DNA of 7,753 bases. It comes from Thermomonas sp. GTDB taxonomy: Bacteria; Pseudomonadota; Gammaproteobacteria; Xanthomonadales; Xanthomonadaceae. The notes under the pieces are model-generated. The model was not told the DNA's origin. It ran no database searches and saw nothing but the letters and a program-made list of their open reading frames with translations. Numbering within the stretch: position 1 is the stretch's first letter; the number at the start of each line of letters is the position of its first letter. This document shows, one piece after another, positions 1 to 5,517 of the stretch. The DNA lies in NCBI GenBank assembly GCA_024711415.1, contig JANJSW010000098.1:1-7753 (forward strand), in the 5' to 3' direction. A program made the position numbers and the translations under genes.

Positions 1-1871
1 TCATCCCGATGCTGGACCTGCTCTCCAATTCGCGGCTGGCGCTGGACCAGCAGGAGATCCTCAAGACCGCCACCGCCTCGGCGCAGCAACTGTTGCGGAT
101 CGTCGACGACATCCTCGACTACTCGAAGCTGGAAGCCGACCGCCTGGAGCTGGAAACCACCGGCTTCAACCTGCGCGAGCTGCTGCACAGCGTCATCACC
201 CTGATGGAGCGCCCGGCCGAGGCCAAGAGCCTGCACCTGACGCTGTTCATCGATCCCTCGGTACGGTTGCCGGTGCGCGGCGACCCGGTGCGGCTGCGGC
301 AGATCCTCAGCAACCTGATCAGCAATGCGATCAAGTTCACCGAGCGCGGCAGCGTCACCGTCAACGTGCGCCGCACCGGCGAAACCCCCGCCCAGCACCA
401 GCTGCGCTTCGAGGTGCAGGACACCGGCATCGGCATCGATGCGGCCACCCGCGAGCGCCTGTTCCAGCCGTTCAGCCAGGCCGACGCCTCGACCACCCGC
501 ATCTACGGCGGCACCGGCCTCGGGCTGGTGATCTCGCAGCGGATCGTGGCGCTGATGGGCGGCAAGATCGGGGTGGAATCGCAGCCGGGCATGGGCTCGA
601 CCTTCTGGTTCGAAATCCCGCTGCTGAAGGTGGCCGGCGACATGCCCACCCAGCAGGAAGACCTGCACGGCGGGCGGGTGCTGCTGATCACCACCGACCA
701 GCGGCTGCGCATGCGCCTGACCATGCTGCTGCCCAACTGGGGCCTGCGCGTGACCACGGTGGAAAACACCCACGATGCGCTGGAGCGCCTGCGCCAGGCG
801 CGCGCCCAGGGCGAGCCGTGGTCCTACTCGGTGGTACTGGCCGACCTGTCCAGCATCCGCAGCACCGCGCTGTCGCTGGCGCGCAACATGGAGCGCCGCT
901 CGCAGTTCGGCGATGCCCGCCTGGTCTATCTGCGCGGCGACGAAGTCACCTCGCTCGACCTGCCGATGTCGGCCACGATCATCCCGCGCAACGTCGAAGA
1001 CGTGGACCTGCGCGCGGCGCTGTCGGCATCGGGAGTGTCGTGGTCGCACCACGACCCGCACCCGGAACCGGCGCCGCGCGCGCCGCGCACCATGCCGGAG
1101 CGCAAGACCCGGGTCCTGCTGGTGGAGGACAACCCGGTCAACCTGATGGTGGCGCAGCGGCTGCTGCAGGTGCTGGGGGTGGACTGCGAAGCCGCCGGCA
1201 ACGGCCAGGCGGCGCTGGAAAAGCTCGACGACGGCGACTACGACCTGGTGCTGATGGACTGCCAGATGCCGGTGCTGGACGGCTATGCCGCCACCCGCCG
1301 CTGGCGCGAGATCGAACAGGAGCGCAGCCTCGAGCGGCGCCTGCCGATCGTGGCGATGACCGCCAACGCCATGGCCGGCGACCGCCAGAAGTGCCTGGAC
1401 GCCGGCATGGACGATTACCTGGCCAAGCCGGTCACCCGCGCCGAACTGGAGCAGTGCGTGACGCGCTGGAAGAGCTCCAACCTGGCGGTGCCGGACAGCC
1501 TGCCGCCGGCCGCGCAGATGGCCGAGCGTTCGCCGCCGGTGCTGGACAGCGGGGTGCTGGGCGAACTGCGCGAAGTGCTGGGGCCGGAAGTGGACCGCAT
1601 CGTCACCGTCTATCTGGAGGACGCGCCGCGCCTGATCGCCCAGCTGGAGCGCGCGGTCGCCAGCAACGATCCGATCGCGCTGCGGGTGGCCGCGCACACG
1701 CTGAAGTCCTCCAGCGCGAATGTCGGCGCCACCACCCTGTCCGAGGCCGCGCGCGACCTTGAACACGGCGCCCGCGACGGCACCCTGGCCAACCCGGGCA
1801 GCGCGGTGGCGCGGATCGTCGGCGAATTCGCGCAGGTGCGCGCCGCGCTGCAGGCCACGCTGCCGCGCTGA
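1..1871 (+). CDS. Hybrid sensor histidine kinase/response regulator with HPt domain (5' partial)
   Basis: This is the C-terminal part of a membrane-type hybrid kinase that passes phosphate His-Asp-His. The frame is open to the window edge (Ile-Pro precede the Met at base 9), so the start, the sensor region and the H-box His are outside. Residues are counted from that Met. Residues 1-45 are the second helix of the HisKA dimerisation domain. The HATPase domain covers about 50-205: N-box N102/N106, G1 box DTGIGI 138-143, F box 151-157, G2 box GGTGLGL 167-173. A first receiver-like domain (about 222-338) has D230 and D279 but no acidic pair and no clear conserved Lys, so it is probably a pseudo-receiver. 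The second receiver (368-485) is complete: E373/D374, phospho-acceptor D417, T451, K473. The HPt domain (515-615) has the phospho-accepting H563 in AAHTLKSS. The signal and the partner regulator are not visible. RpfC-type and other xanthomonad hybrid kinases share this layout, and I cannot tell which this is. Confidence 0.93.
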   Translation, partial: IPMLDLLSNSRLALDQQEILKTATASAQQLLRIVDDILDYSKLEADRLELETTGFNLRELLHSVITLMERPAEAKSLHLTLFIDPSVRLPVRGDPVRLRQILSNLISNAIKFTERGSVTVNVRRTGETPAQHQLRFEVQDTGIGIDAATRERLFQPFSQADASTTRIYGGTGLGLVISQRIVALMGGKIGVESQPGMGSTFWFEIPLLKVAGDMPTQQEDLHGGRVLLITTDQRLRMRLTMLLPNWGLRVTTVENTHDALERLRQARAQGEPWSYSVVLADLSSIRSTALSLARNMERRSQFGDARLVYLRGDEVTSLDLPMSATIIPRNVEDVDLRAALSASGVSWSHHDPHPEPAPRAPRTMPERKTRVLLVEDNPVNLMVAQRLLQVLGVDCEAAGNGQAALEKLDDGDYDLVLMDCQMPVLDGYAATRRWREIEQERSLERRLPIVAMTANAMAGDRQKCLDAGMDDYLAKPVTRAELEQCVTRWKSSNLAVPDSLPPAAQMAERSPPVLDSGVLGELREVLGPEVDRIVTVYLEDAPRLIAQLERAVASNDPIALRVAAHTLKSSSANVGATTLSEAARDLEHGARDGTLANPGSAVARIVGEFAQVRAALQATLPR

Positions 1872-1883
1872 GCGGCGGCGGTT

Positions 1884-1911
1884 CCGGCTCGCCGCCGGCG
1901 CGGCGAGCCGG
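1884..1911. terminator. Perfect 12-bp GC-rich hairpin between convergent genes
   Basis: Arms 1884-1895 (CCGGCTCGCCGC) and 1900-1911 (GCGGCGAGCCGG) are exact reverse complements around a 4-base loop CGGC. The hairpin sits in the 47-base gap between the 3' end of the hybrid kinase gene (plus strand) and the 3' end of bfr (minus strand). That position suits a shared bidirectional terminator. Neither side has a T tract, so it is not a textbook intrinsic terminator; it could instead stabilise the mRNA 3' ends or pause polymerase. Confidence 0.6.
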
Positions 1912-1918
1912 CCTGCGC

Positions 1919-2392
1919 TCAGCTGCGGTCGAGCTGCTGCGCCAGGTAGTTCTGCTCGCCCAGGCGCTCGACCAGCGAAAGCTGGGTCTCGATCCAGTCG
2001 ATGTGCTCTTCCTCGGAATCCAGGATGTCGGCGAACAGCTTGCGGCTGACGTAGTCGGCGACGCTTTCGCAGTAGGCGATCGCCTCGCGCAGCAGCGGCA
2101 CCGCCTCCAGCTCCAGCGCGAGGTCGCAGCGCAGGATCTCCACCGGCGTCTCGCCGATCCGGATCTTGCCCAGCGCCTGGAAGTTGGGCAGGCCGTCGAG
2201 GAACAGGATGCGCTCGGACAGCGCATCGGCATGCTTCATCTCGTCGATGGACTCATGGTGCTCGTGCTCGGCCAGCGCCTTCAGACCCCAGTTCTTCAGC
2301 ATCTTGGCGTGCAGGAAATACTGGTTGATCGCGGTCAGCTCGTTGTAGAGCGCCTTGTTCAGATAGCCGATGACCTTGGCGTCGCCCTTCAT
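1919..2392 (-). CDS. bfr: Bacterioferritin (haem-containing iron storage protein)
   Basis: The 157-residue protein has the usual length of a bacterioferritin subunit. In this family 24 subunits form a cytoplasmic shell that oxidises Fe(II) at a di-iron site and stores ferric mineral. All expected ligands are present at the classical positions: E18, E51, H54, E94, E127 and H130 for the ferroxidase centre, and M52 as the haem axial ligand. This indicates a haem-binding, catalytically complete Bfr rather than a plain ferritin. The start is supported by a consensus Shine-Dalgarno AGGAGG (minus strand, 2399-2404) six bases upstream of the ATG. bfd lies upstream on the same strand with a 106-base gap, and Bfd is the reductase partner that releases Bfr iron. 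The gap holds a weak -10-like TACATT (minus strand, 2419-2424) without a good -35, so a separate bfr promoter is possible but not shown. Confidence 0.97.
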   Translation of the reverse strand: MKGDAKVIGYLNKALYNELTAINQYFLHAKMLKNWGLKALAEHEHHESIDEMKHADALSERILFLDGLPNFQALGKIRIGETPVEILRCDLALELEAVPLLREAIAYCESVADYVSRKLFADILDSEEEHIDWIETQLSLVERLGEQNYLAQQLDRS

Positions 2393-2498
2393 GGCCGCCC
2401 TCCTGCGTGGAAAGCGCCAATGTACCGCCTGCCGCGTCGCCTTTGGGCGAAACGCAGCCGGTCTTCGCTGTGCCGCGACGGCGCGGCCGCGGCCCGGC

Positions 2499-2702
2499 TC
2501 AGGCCGCGCGGGCCAGCACCGGCAGCGGCAGCGCGCGGCGGGCGCGGGCCTCGTCGATCATCTCGGCCAGCAGGCCCAGGCAGGAGCCGCAGCTGGCCCC
2601 GGCGCCGGTGCGCATGGTCATTTCGGAGACGCTGTCGCAGCCGGCATCGGCTGCTTCGCGGATCTGCCGATCCGTCACCCCGTTGCAGATACAGACGTAC
2701 AT
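2499..2702 (-). CDS. bfd: Bacterioferritin-associated ferredoxin
   Basis: The 67-residue protein begins [18 protein letters not shown], the characteristic N-terminus of Bfd. It is a small [2Fe-2S] protein that docks on Bfr and passes electrons through the haem to mobilise stored iron. The four cluster cysteines are in the expected pattern: C4 and C6 (CxC), then C38 and C41 (CGSC) after a helix, within a BFD-like fold. The frame is open further upstream to an ATG at 2768. The Met at 2702 is chosen because the family starts there and because the upstream stretch contains the promoter and Fur-like site. The Shine-Dalgarno is weak (GGTGG about ten bases upstream). An Ala/Arg-rich tail of about 15 residues follows the conserved part. 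bfr is the next gene on the same strand, giving a bfd-bfr pair. Confidence 0.94.
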   Translation of the reverse strand: MYVCICNGVTDRQIREAADAGCDSVSEMTMRTGAGASCGSCLGLLAEMIDEARARRALPLPVLARAA

Positions 2703-2732
2703 CGCTTGCCACCGGCTGGAACCAATGGCGCG

Positions 2733-2761
2733 ATTCAATATCATTTGCGAATGATTGTCAA
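2733..2761 (-). promoter_or_regulatory. Sigma70-type promoter of bfd
   Basis: On the minus strand a perfect -35 TTGACA (2756-2761) is followed after exactly 17 bases by TTGAAT (2733-2738, 4 of 6 matches to TATAAT). Transcription would begin near 2726, giving a leader of about 25 bases before the bfd ATG at 2702. This stretch is clearly AT-richer than its surroundings. It probably drives bfd and possibly bfr by read-through. Confidence 0.72.
2740..2760. promoter_or_regulatory. Fur-box-like operator overlapping the bfd promoter
   Basis: Plus-strand ATCATT (2740-2745) and AATGAT (2750-2755) form a perfect inverted repeat with a 4-base spacer. The minus-strand 15-mer TGACAATCATTCGCA (2746-2760) matches the 7-1-7 Fur model TGATAAT-N-ATTATCA at 11 of 14 defined positions. 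The site fills the spacer and touches the -35 of the bfd promoter, so bound Fur would block polymerase. Low-iron induction of bfd through Fur is established in other gammaproteobacteria such as Pseudomonas aeruginosa. That this copy is bound by Fur is an inference. Confidence 0.7.
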
Positions 2762-2789
2762 TTAACAACCAGCCCGGTGGCGACGGCGT

Positions 2790-3143
2790 TCAGCCCCGGT
2801 AGCGGCAGCCGGATGTGCAGGTCTCGTGCACCACCACTTCCGACAGCAGCGGCACCCGCGGCTTCATCCGCGCCCAGATCCACTGCGCAAGGCGCTCGCT
2901 GGTGGGGTTCTCCAGGCCCTCGATGTCGTTGAGGTAGTGGTGGTCCAGCTGGTCGTACAGCGGCGCGAACGCCGCCTTAAGCTCGGCGAAGTCCATCACC
3001 CAGCCGACATGCGGGTCGGGTTCGCCGGACACGTGCAGCTCGATCCGGAACGAATGGCCGTGCAGGCGCGCGCATTTGTGCCCCTCGGGGACGTTGGGCA
3101 GCCGGTGCGCGGCCTCGAGGGTGAAACTCTTGAAGATGTCCAT
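2790..3143 (-). CDS. queD: 6-carboxy-5,6,7,8-tetrahydropterin synthase (QueD)
   Basis: The 117-residue protein belongs to the 6-pyruvoyl-tetrahydropterin synthase family. QueD converts dihydroneopterin triphosphate to 6-carboxytetrahydropterin, the second step toward the preQ0/queuosine tRNA modification. Zinc ligands H13 (EAAHRL), H28 and H30 (RLHGHS) are present, as are the catalytic C24 in the [11 protein letters not shown] segment, the D67/H68 pair in LDHHYLND, and E107 in the C-terminal HETCTSGC motif. From memory the sequence is very close to E. coli QueD along its whole length ([24 protein letters not shown]), which favours QueD over eukaryotic-type PTPS. The start gives the normal N-terminus; the Shine-Dalgarno is poor (GGCGG). 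The gene lies 54 bases downstream of rimI on the same strand and may be cotranscribed. No preQ1 riboswitch is apparent in that short gap. Confidence 0.95.
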   Translation of the reverse strand: MDIFKSFTLEAAHRLPNVPEGHKCARLHGHSFRIELHVSGEPDPHVGWVMDFAELKAAFAPLYDQLDHHYLNDIEGLENPTSERLAQWIWARMKPRVPLLSEVVVHETCTSGCRYRG

Positions 3144-3165
3144 GCCGCCATTCTATTGATTCGCC

Positions 3166-3188
3166 GGCCGCGCCACCGTGGCCGCGCC
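3166..3188. repeat. Short direct repeat in the rimI-queD gap
   Basis: GGCCGCGCC occurs at 3166-3174 and again at 3180-3188, separated by ACCGT. The same stretch can fold into a bulged GC-rich hairpin (arms 3169-3175 and 3179-3186). It lies in the queD leader, immediately after rimI. In DNA this GC-rich it may be chance or a weak attenuating structure. Confidence 0.35.
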
Positions 3189-3197
3189 GGGAAGCGG

Positions 3198-3671
3198 TCA
3201 GTCCAGCAGTTCCATCGCCATCACGATGGCGTCCTCGCGGCCGTCGCGCGCCGGGTAATAGCGCGGACGCCGGCCGATCTCGTTGAAGCCGCTGCGCTCG
3301 TACAGCGCGATCGCGCGCGGATTGGACGGCCGCACTTCCAGGAACACCCGCTGCGCACCGTGGCCGCGGGCGATCTTCAGCAGCGTCTGCAGCATCAGCG
3401 CGCCCAGGCCCTGGCCTTCGTTGCCGGGCGCGGTGCACAGGTTGAGCACGTGCGCCTCGCCGGCGGCGATGCTGAGCACGCCGTAGCCGACGATCACGCC
3501 TTGCCGCTCCAGCAGCCACATCGAATAGCCGGCGTGCAGGCAGTCGCGGAAGATGCCGCGACTCCACGGATAGGGATAAGCGCGCTCCTCGATCAGCATC
3601 ACCGCGTCGAGATCAGCCTCGCGCATCGGCCGCAGGCTTGCCGTCGTTTCCGTCGCGTAGCCCTGCTGCAT
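3198..3671 (-). CDS. rimI: Ribosomal protein S18-alanine N-acetyltransferase (RimI family GNAT)
   Basis: This is a 157-residue GNAT-fold enzyme. RimI uses acetyl-CoA to acetylate the N-terminal Ala of ribosomal protein S18. Visible motifs are the substrate-side EERAYPYPWS (28-37), the acetyl-CoA loop EGQGLG (85-90), the FLEVRPSNPRAIALYERSGF segment (110-129) containing the catalytic-type E112 and Y124, and the C-terminal YYPARDGREDAIVMA (138-152) matching E. coli RimI. The loop has Glu where the GNAT consensus has Gln/Arg. The start is uncertain: the ATG at 3671 is chosen from family length, but an in-frame GTG at 3680 overlaps the stop of the upstream psi-like gene as GTGA and would add three residues. 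Neither has a clear Shine-Dalgarno, so translation is probably coupled to the upstream gene. A farther ATG at 3719 would overlap that gene by 43 bases and is less likely. Confidence 0.92.
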   Translation of the reverse strand: MQQGYATETTASLRPMREADLDAVMLIEERAYPYPWSRGIFRDCLHAGYSMWLLERQGVIVGYGVLSIAAGEAHVLNLCTAPGNEGQGLGALMLQTLLKIARGHGAQRVFLEVRPSNPRAIALYERSGFNEIGRRPRYYPARDGREDAIVMAMELLD

Positions 3672-3676
3672 CGCGT

Positions 3677-3955
3677 TCACGCCGAGGGATCGCGCCGCAA
3701 TGCGCGCAGGCGCGGCCAAAGCGCGCGCTTGGCGGCGGCATCGCCACGCAGGCGCGCGCTCTGCGCGGCGATGTCGGCGCGGGCCAACAGGGCGTCGGGC
3801 GCCATGCCGGCCGCACGCGCCAGCCGGGCCAGCATCGGCGCATCCACCGTCGGTGCGTCGCCGGCCCCGGCGGCCGGGACCGGCGCATCGGGCAGGCGAT
3901 ACAGCACATGGCCGAGCTCGGCCAGCACCGCGCGCTGGAACCCGTCCCAGCTCAC
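3677..3955 (-). CDS. holD: Probable DNA polymerase III psi subunit (HolD-like)
   Basis: This is a 92-residue protein with a GTG start at 3955, two bases after the pssA stop, and a stop overlapping the possible rimI GTG. The N-terminal SWDGFQRAVLAELGHVLYRL resembles the E. coli HolD N-terminus (QLQQLGITQWSLRRP), which binds the clamp-loader core. The C-terminal AAAKRALWPRLRAL (73-86) resembles the HolD end (TARAALWQQICTYE). In E. coli holD also lies directly upstream of, and overlaps, rimI, so position supports the call. The protein is shorter than E. coli psi (137 residues), lacking much of the middle, and residues 24-40 are an Ala/Pro-rich linker. Psi links the clamp loader through chi to SSB in the replisome. 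Similarity is judged by eye from remembered sequence. The frame is open far upstream antisense to other genes, but only this part is a plausible protein. Confidence 0.68.
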   Translation of the reverse strand: MSWDGFQRAVLAELGHVLYRLPDAPVPAAGAGDAPTVDAPMLARLARAAGMAPDALLARADIAAQSARLRGDAAAKRALWPRLRALRRDPSA

Positions 3956-3957
3956 GC

Positions 3958-4731
3958 TCAGGCGTCCTGCCCCGCCGGGTGGCGACGGCGCAGCCACATC
4001 AGCGGCCCCGACAATGCGTACAGCGTGCTGGCGGTCAGCAGCGTCACCGCCGGCGCGATCCACAGCGCGATCAGGACGGCCAGCGCCACCACCAGCACGA
4101 AGAACGGCACCCGGTCGGCCTTCGGCCCGCTGCCGCTGCCCTTGAAGCTGCTGTAGCGGATCCGGCTGACCATCAGCAGCCCCGCCACCACGGTCAGCGC
4201 CAGCGCGGCATAGCGCAGCTCCTCGCCGGACCAGCCGAATTCCTGGCAGACCCAGACGAAGCTGGCCATCAGTCCTGCTGCCGCCGGGCTGGCCAGGCCC
4301 ACGAACCAGCGCTTGTCCACGGTGCCGACCTGGCTGTTGAAGCGGGCCAGCCGCAGCGCCGCGCAGGCCGCGTACAGGAACGCCGCCAGCCAGCCGATCT
4401 TGCCCAGGGTCACGCTGTCCAGCTTCATCGATACCAGCGCCCAGTGGTACATCAGCATCGCCGGGGCCATGCCGAAGCTGATCAGGTCGGCCAGCGAGTC
4501 GTACTGCACGCCGAACTCGCTCTGGGTATTGGTCAGCCGCGCCACCCGCCCGTCCAGCCCGTCCAGCACCCCGGCCACGAAGATGGCCACGCAGGCCGCC
4601 TCGAATCGCCCCTGTGAAGCCGCGATGATCGCGAAGAAGCCACCGAACAGGCCACCGGTGGTGAACAGATTGGGGAGCAGATAGATGCCGCGGCCGCGCG
4701 GGCGCGGGGCGGGGGTTCCGGATTCGTCCAT
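3958..4731 (-). CDS. pssA: CDP-diacylglycerol--serine O-phosphatidyltransferase (Bacillus-type PssA)
   Basis: The 257-residue integral membrane enzyme joins CDP-diacylglycerol and L-serine to give phosphatidylserine and CMP, the first step to phosphatidylethanolamine. The CDP-alcohol phosphatidyltransferase signature DGx2ARx8Gx3Dx3D is exact: D60, G61, A64, R65, G74, D78, D82, with D57 also present. The N-terminal GIYLLPNLFTTGGLFGGFFA (15-34) is typical of type II PssA and precedes the first membrane segment. Several further hydrophobic stretches follow, including a C-terminal pair (about 230-248). This is the polytopic Bacillus-type family, not the E. coli phospholipase-D-like PssA. The ATG at 4731 has only a weak purine-rich upstream sequence (GGCGGA). 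The gene is divergent from the DUF4124 gene with a 73-base gap and is followed after two bases by the psi-like gene, suggesting a pssA-holD-rimI transcript. Confidence 0.95.
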   Translation of the reverse strand: MDESGTPAPRPRGRGIYLLPNLFTTGGLFGGFFAIIAASQGRFEAACVAIFVAGVLDGLDGRVARLTNTQSEFGVQYDSLADLISFGMAPAMLMYHWALVSMKLDSVTLGKIGWLAAFLYAACAALRLARFNSQVGTVDKRWFVGLASPAAAGLMASFVWVCQEFGWSGEELRYAALALTVVAGLLMVSRIRYSSFKGSGSGPKADRVPFFVLVVALAVLIALWIAPAVTLLTASTLYALSGPLMWLRRRHPAGQDA

Positions 4732-4748
4732 TCCGCCAGTTTACGGGC

Positions 4749-4777
4749 TTGCGGCGGCGGCGGCGCGGTGCTGCAAT
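4749..4777 (+). promoter_or_regulatory. Possible promoter of the DUF4124 gene pair
   Basis: TTGCGG (4749-4754) and TGCAAT (4772-4777, 4 of 6 to TATAAT) are spaced by 17 bases, upstream of the ATG at 4805. The start point would be near 4784, giving a leader of about 20 bases. It lies in the only gap between the divergent pssA and DUF4124 genes. The spacer is a run of CGG triplets, so a chance match is possible. Confidence 0.4.
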
Positions 4778-4804
4778 CGGCGCACATTCCCCCGGAGCGC
4801 CCGC

Positions 4805-5188
4805 ATGAACCCCATCCGCCCCCTCGCCATCGCGCTGGCGCTGACCATGGTCGCGGCCCCGGCACTGGCGCAGCAGCGCGTCTACCAGTGGAAGGACGCC
4901 AATGGCGTGACCCACTACACCGACGTGGCCCCCAAGCAGAGCCACCAGACCCGCGACATCGAGGTCAAGGACGGCAAGCCGGCGGAGACCGCGACCAAGC
5001 AACCGGAAAGCGAGCAGTGCACCAAGGCCCGCGGCAACGTCGCCCGCCTGCAGGCCGGCGGGCCGATCGGCATCGACACCAATGGCGACGGCAAGCCGGA
5101 CCGCAACATGACCGCGGACGAGCACAAGGCCCAGCTGGAACTGAACCAGGCCGCGGTCAAGGCGTTCTGCATGCAGGCCAAGCCGTGA
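4805..5188 (+). CDS. Exported DUF4124 domain protein
   Basis: The 127-residue protein has a classical signal peptide: basic N-terminus, hydrophobic core 7-18, and a signal peptidase I site after A20-L21-A22 before QQ. A DUF4124 module follows at about 25-55 (VYQWKDANGVTHYTDVAP), a small beta-type domain common in proteobacterial envelope proteins and of unknown function. The second half has two cysteines (C72 and C122) able to form a disulfide in the periplasm, and an acidic DTNGDGKPD loop (91-99) resembling EF-hand or dockerin-type calcium sites. The ATG at 4805 is preceded by GGAG (4794-4797) at good spacing. An in-frame ATG at 4685 would overlap pssA and destroy the signal peptide, so it is rejected. 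The stop overlaps the start of the next gene. Periplasmic location is well supported; function is unknown. Confidence 0.88.
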   Translation: MNPIRPLAIALALTMVAAPALAQQRVYQWKDANGVTHYTDVAPKQSHQTRDIEVKDGKPAETATKQPESEQCTKARGNVARLQAGGPIGIDTNGDGKPDRNMTADEHKAQLELNQAAVKAFCMQAKP

Positions 5189-5451
5189 GACAGCTGGGCA
5201 TGCTGCTGGCCGCGGTCGCGCTGGCGGCCGCGGCGTGGTGGTGGTTCACCACCGAAATGCCGCGACGCGAGCGCGAGCGCCAGGCCGCCGCCGAGGTCGC
5301 GGCCATCCAGACCGAGCGCGCCAACGCGCTGTACCGCTGGCGCGACGACGCCGGCAACCTGCATGTCACCGACGAGCCGCCCAAGGGCCGCCGCTACGAG
5401 CGGATCAGCCGCACCCCGCAGGACGGCATGGCGGTAGACGGCGCGAAATAA
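5185..5451 (+). CDS. Small membrane-anchored DUF4124-like protein
   Basis: This is an 88-residue protein from a GTG at 5185 that overlaps the stop of the preceding gene as GTGA, a usual sign of translational coupling; an ATG at 5200 is an alternative. One N-terminal membrane segment (about 4-21, LGMLLAAVALAAAAWWWF) has no obvious signal peptidase site and is followed by a charged Arg/Glu/Ala-rich helix (26-46). A short DUF4124-like module (49-75, ALYRWRDDAGNLHVTDEPP) matches the YxWxDxxGxxHxTD pattern of its neighbour. The likely topology is an inner-membrane anchor with the module in the periplasm. The pair looks like a duplication of one domain with different anchoring. Function is unknown; I know of no established partner. 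Confidence 0.8.
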   Translation: MRQLGMLLAAVALAAAAWWWFTTEMPRRERERQAAAEVAAIQTERANALYRWRDDAGNLHVTDEPPKGRRYERISRTPQDGMAVDGAK

Positions 5452-5456
5452 CCGCC

Positions 5457-5470
5457 GCGCCGCGAGGCGC
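5457..5470. other. Small GC hairpin after the DUF4124 pair
   Basis: GCGCC (5457-5461) and GGCGC (5466-5470) pair around a GCGA tetraloop, and C5456-G5471 adds one more base pair. No T tract follows. It may be a weak 3' end or pause for the DUF4124 transcript, or chance in GC-rich DNA. A second tiny hairpin, CGGG-TTTT-CCCG (5493-5504), lies just before proS. Confidence 0.3.
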
Positions 5471-5517
5471 GCCGGTGGCGCATGGCAGAATGCGGGTTTT
5501 CCCGACGCCCGAACGCC

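Noticed and set aside
818..1762. Plus-strand open frame of 314 codons inside the hybrid kinase
   Set aside because: It is an out-of-frame Gly/Arg/Ala-rich shadow of the receiver and HPt domains.
2446..2459. Small hairpin TCGCC-TTTG-GGCGA-like pairing between bfd and bfr
   Set aside because: It has only five base pairs and no T tract, so it is too weak to call a terminator.
2703..2768. Upstream in-frame ATG at 2768 as the bfd start
   Set aside because: It would add 22 non-conserved residues encoded by the promoter and Fur-like site; the family begins at the Met at 2702.
2003..2932. Plus-strand open frame of 309 codons across bfr and bfd
   Set aside because: It is antisense to two genes with complete family motifs. 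Composition is the Arg/Ala/Pro pattern of a high-GC shadow frame.
2826..4145. Plus-strand open frame of 439 codons over queD, rimI and pssA
   Set aside because: It is antisense to three recognised genes; no domain and low-complexity composition.
3677..5125. Very long minus-strand open frame (482 codons)
   Set aside because: Most of it is antisense to the DUF4124 gene or out of frame with pssA, whose motifs are clear. Only the last 93 codons, after the pssA stop, behave as a real protein.
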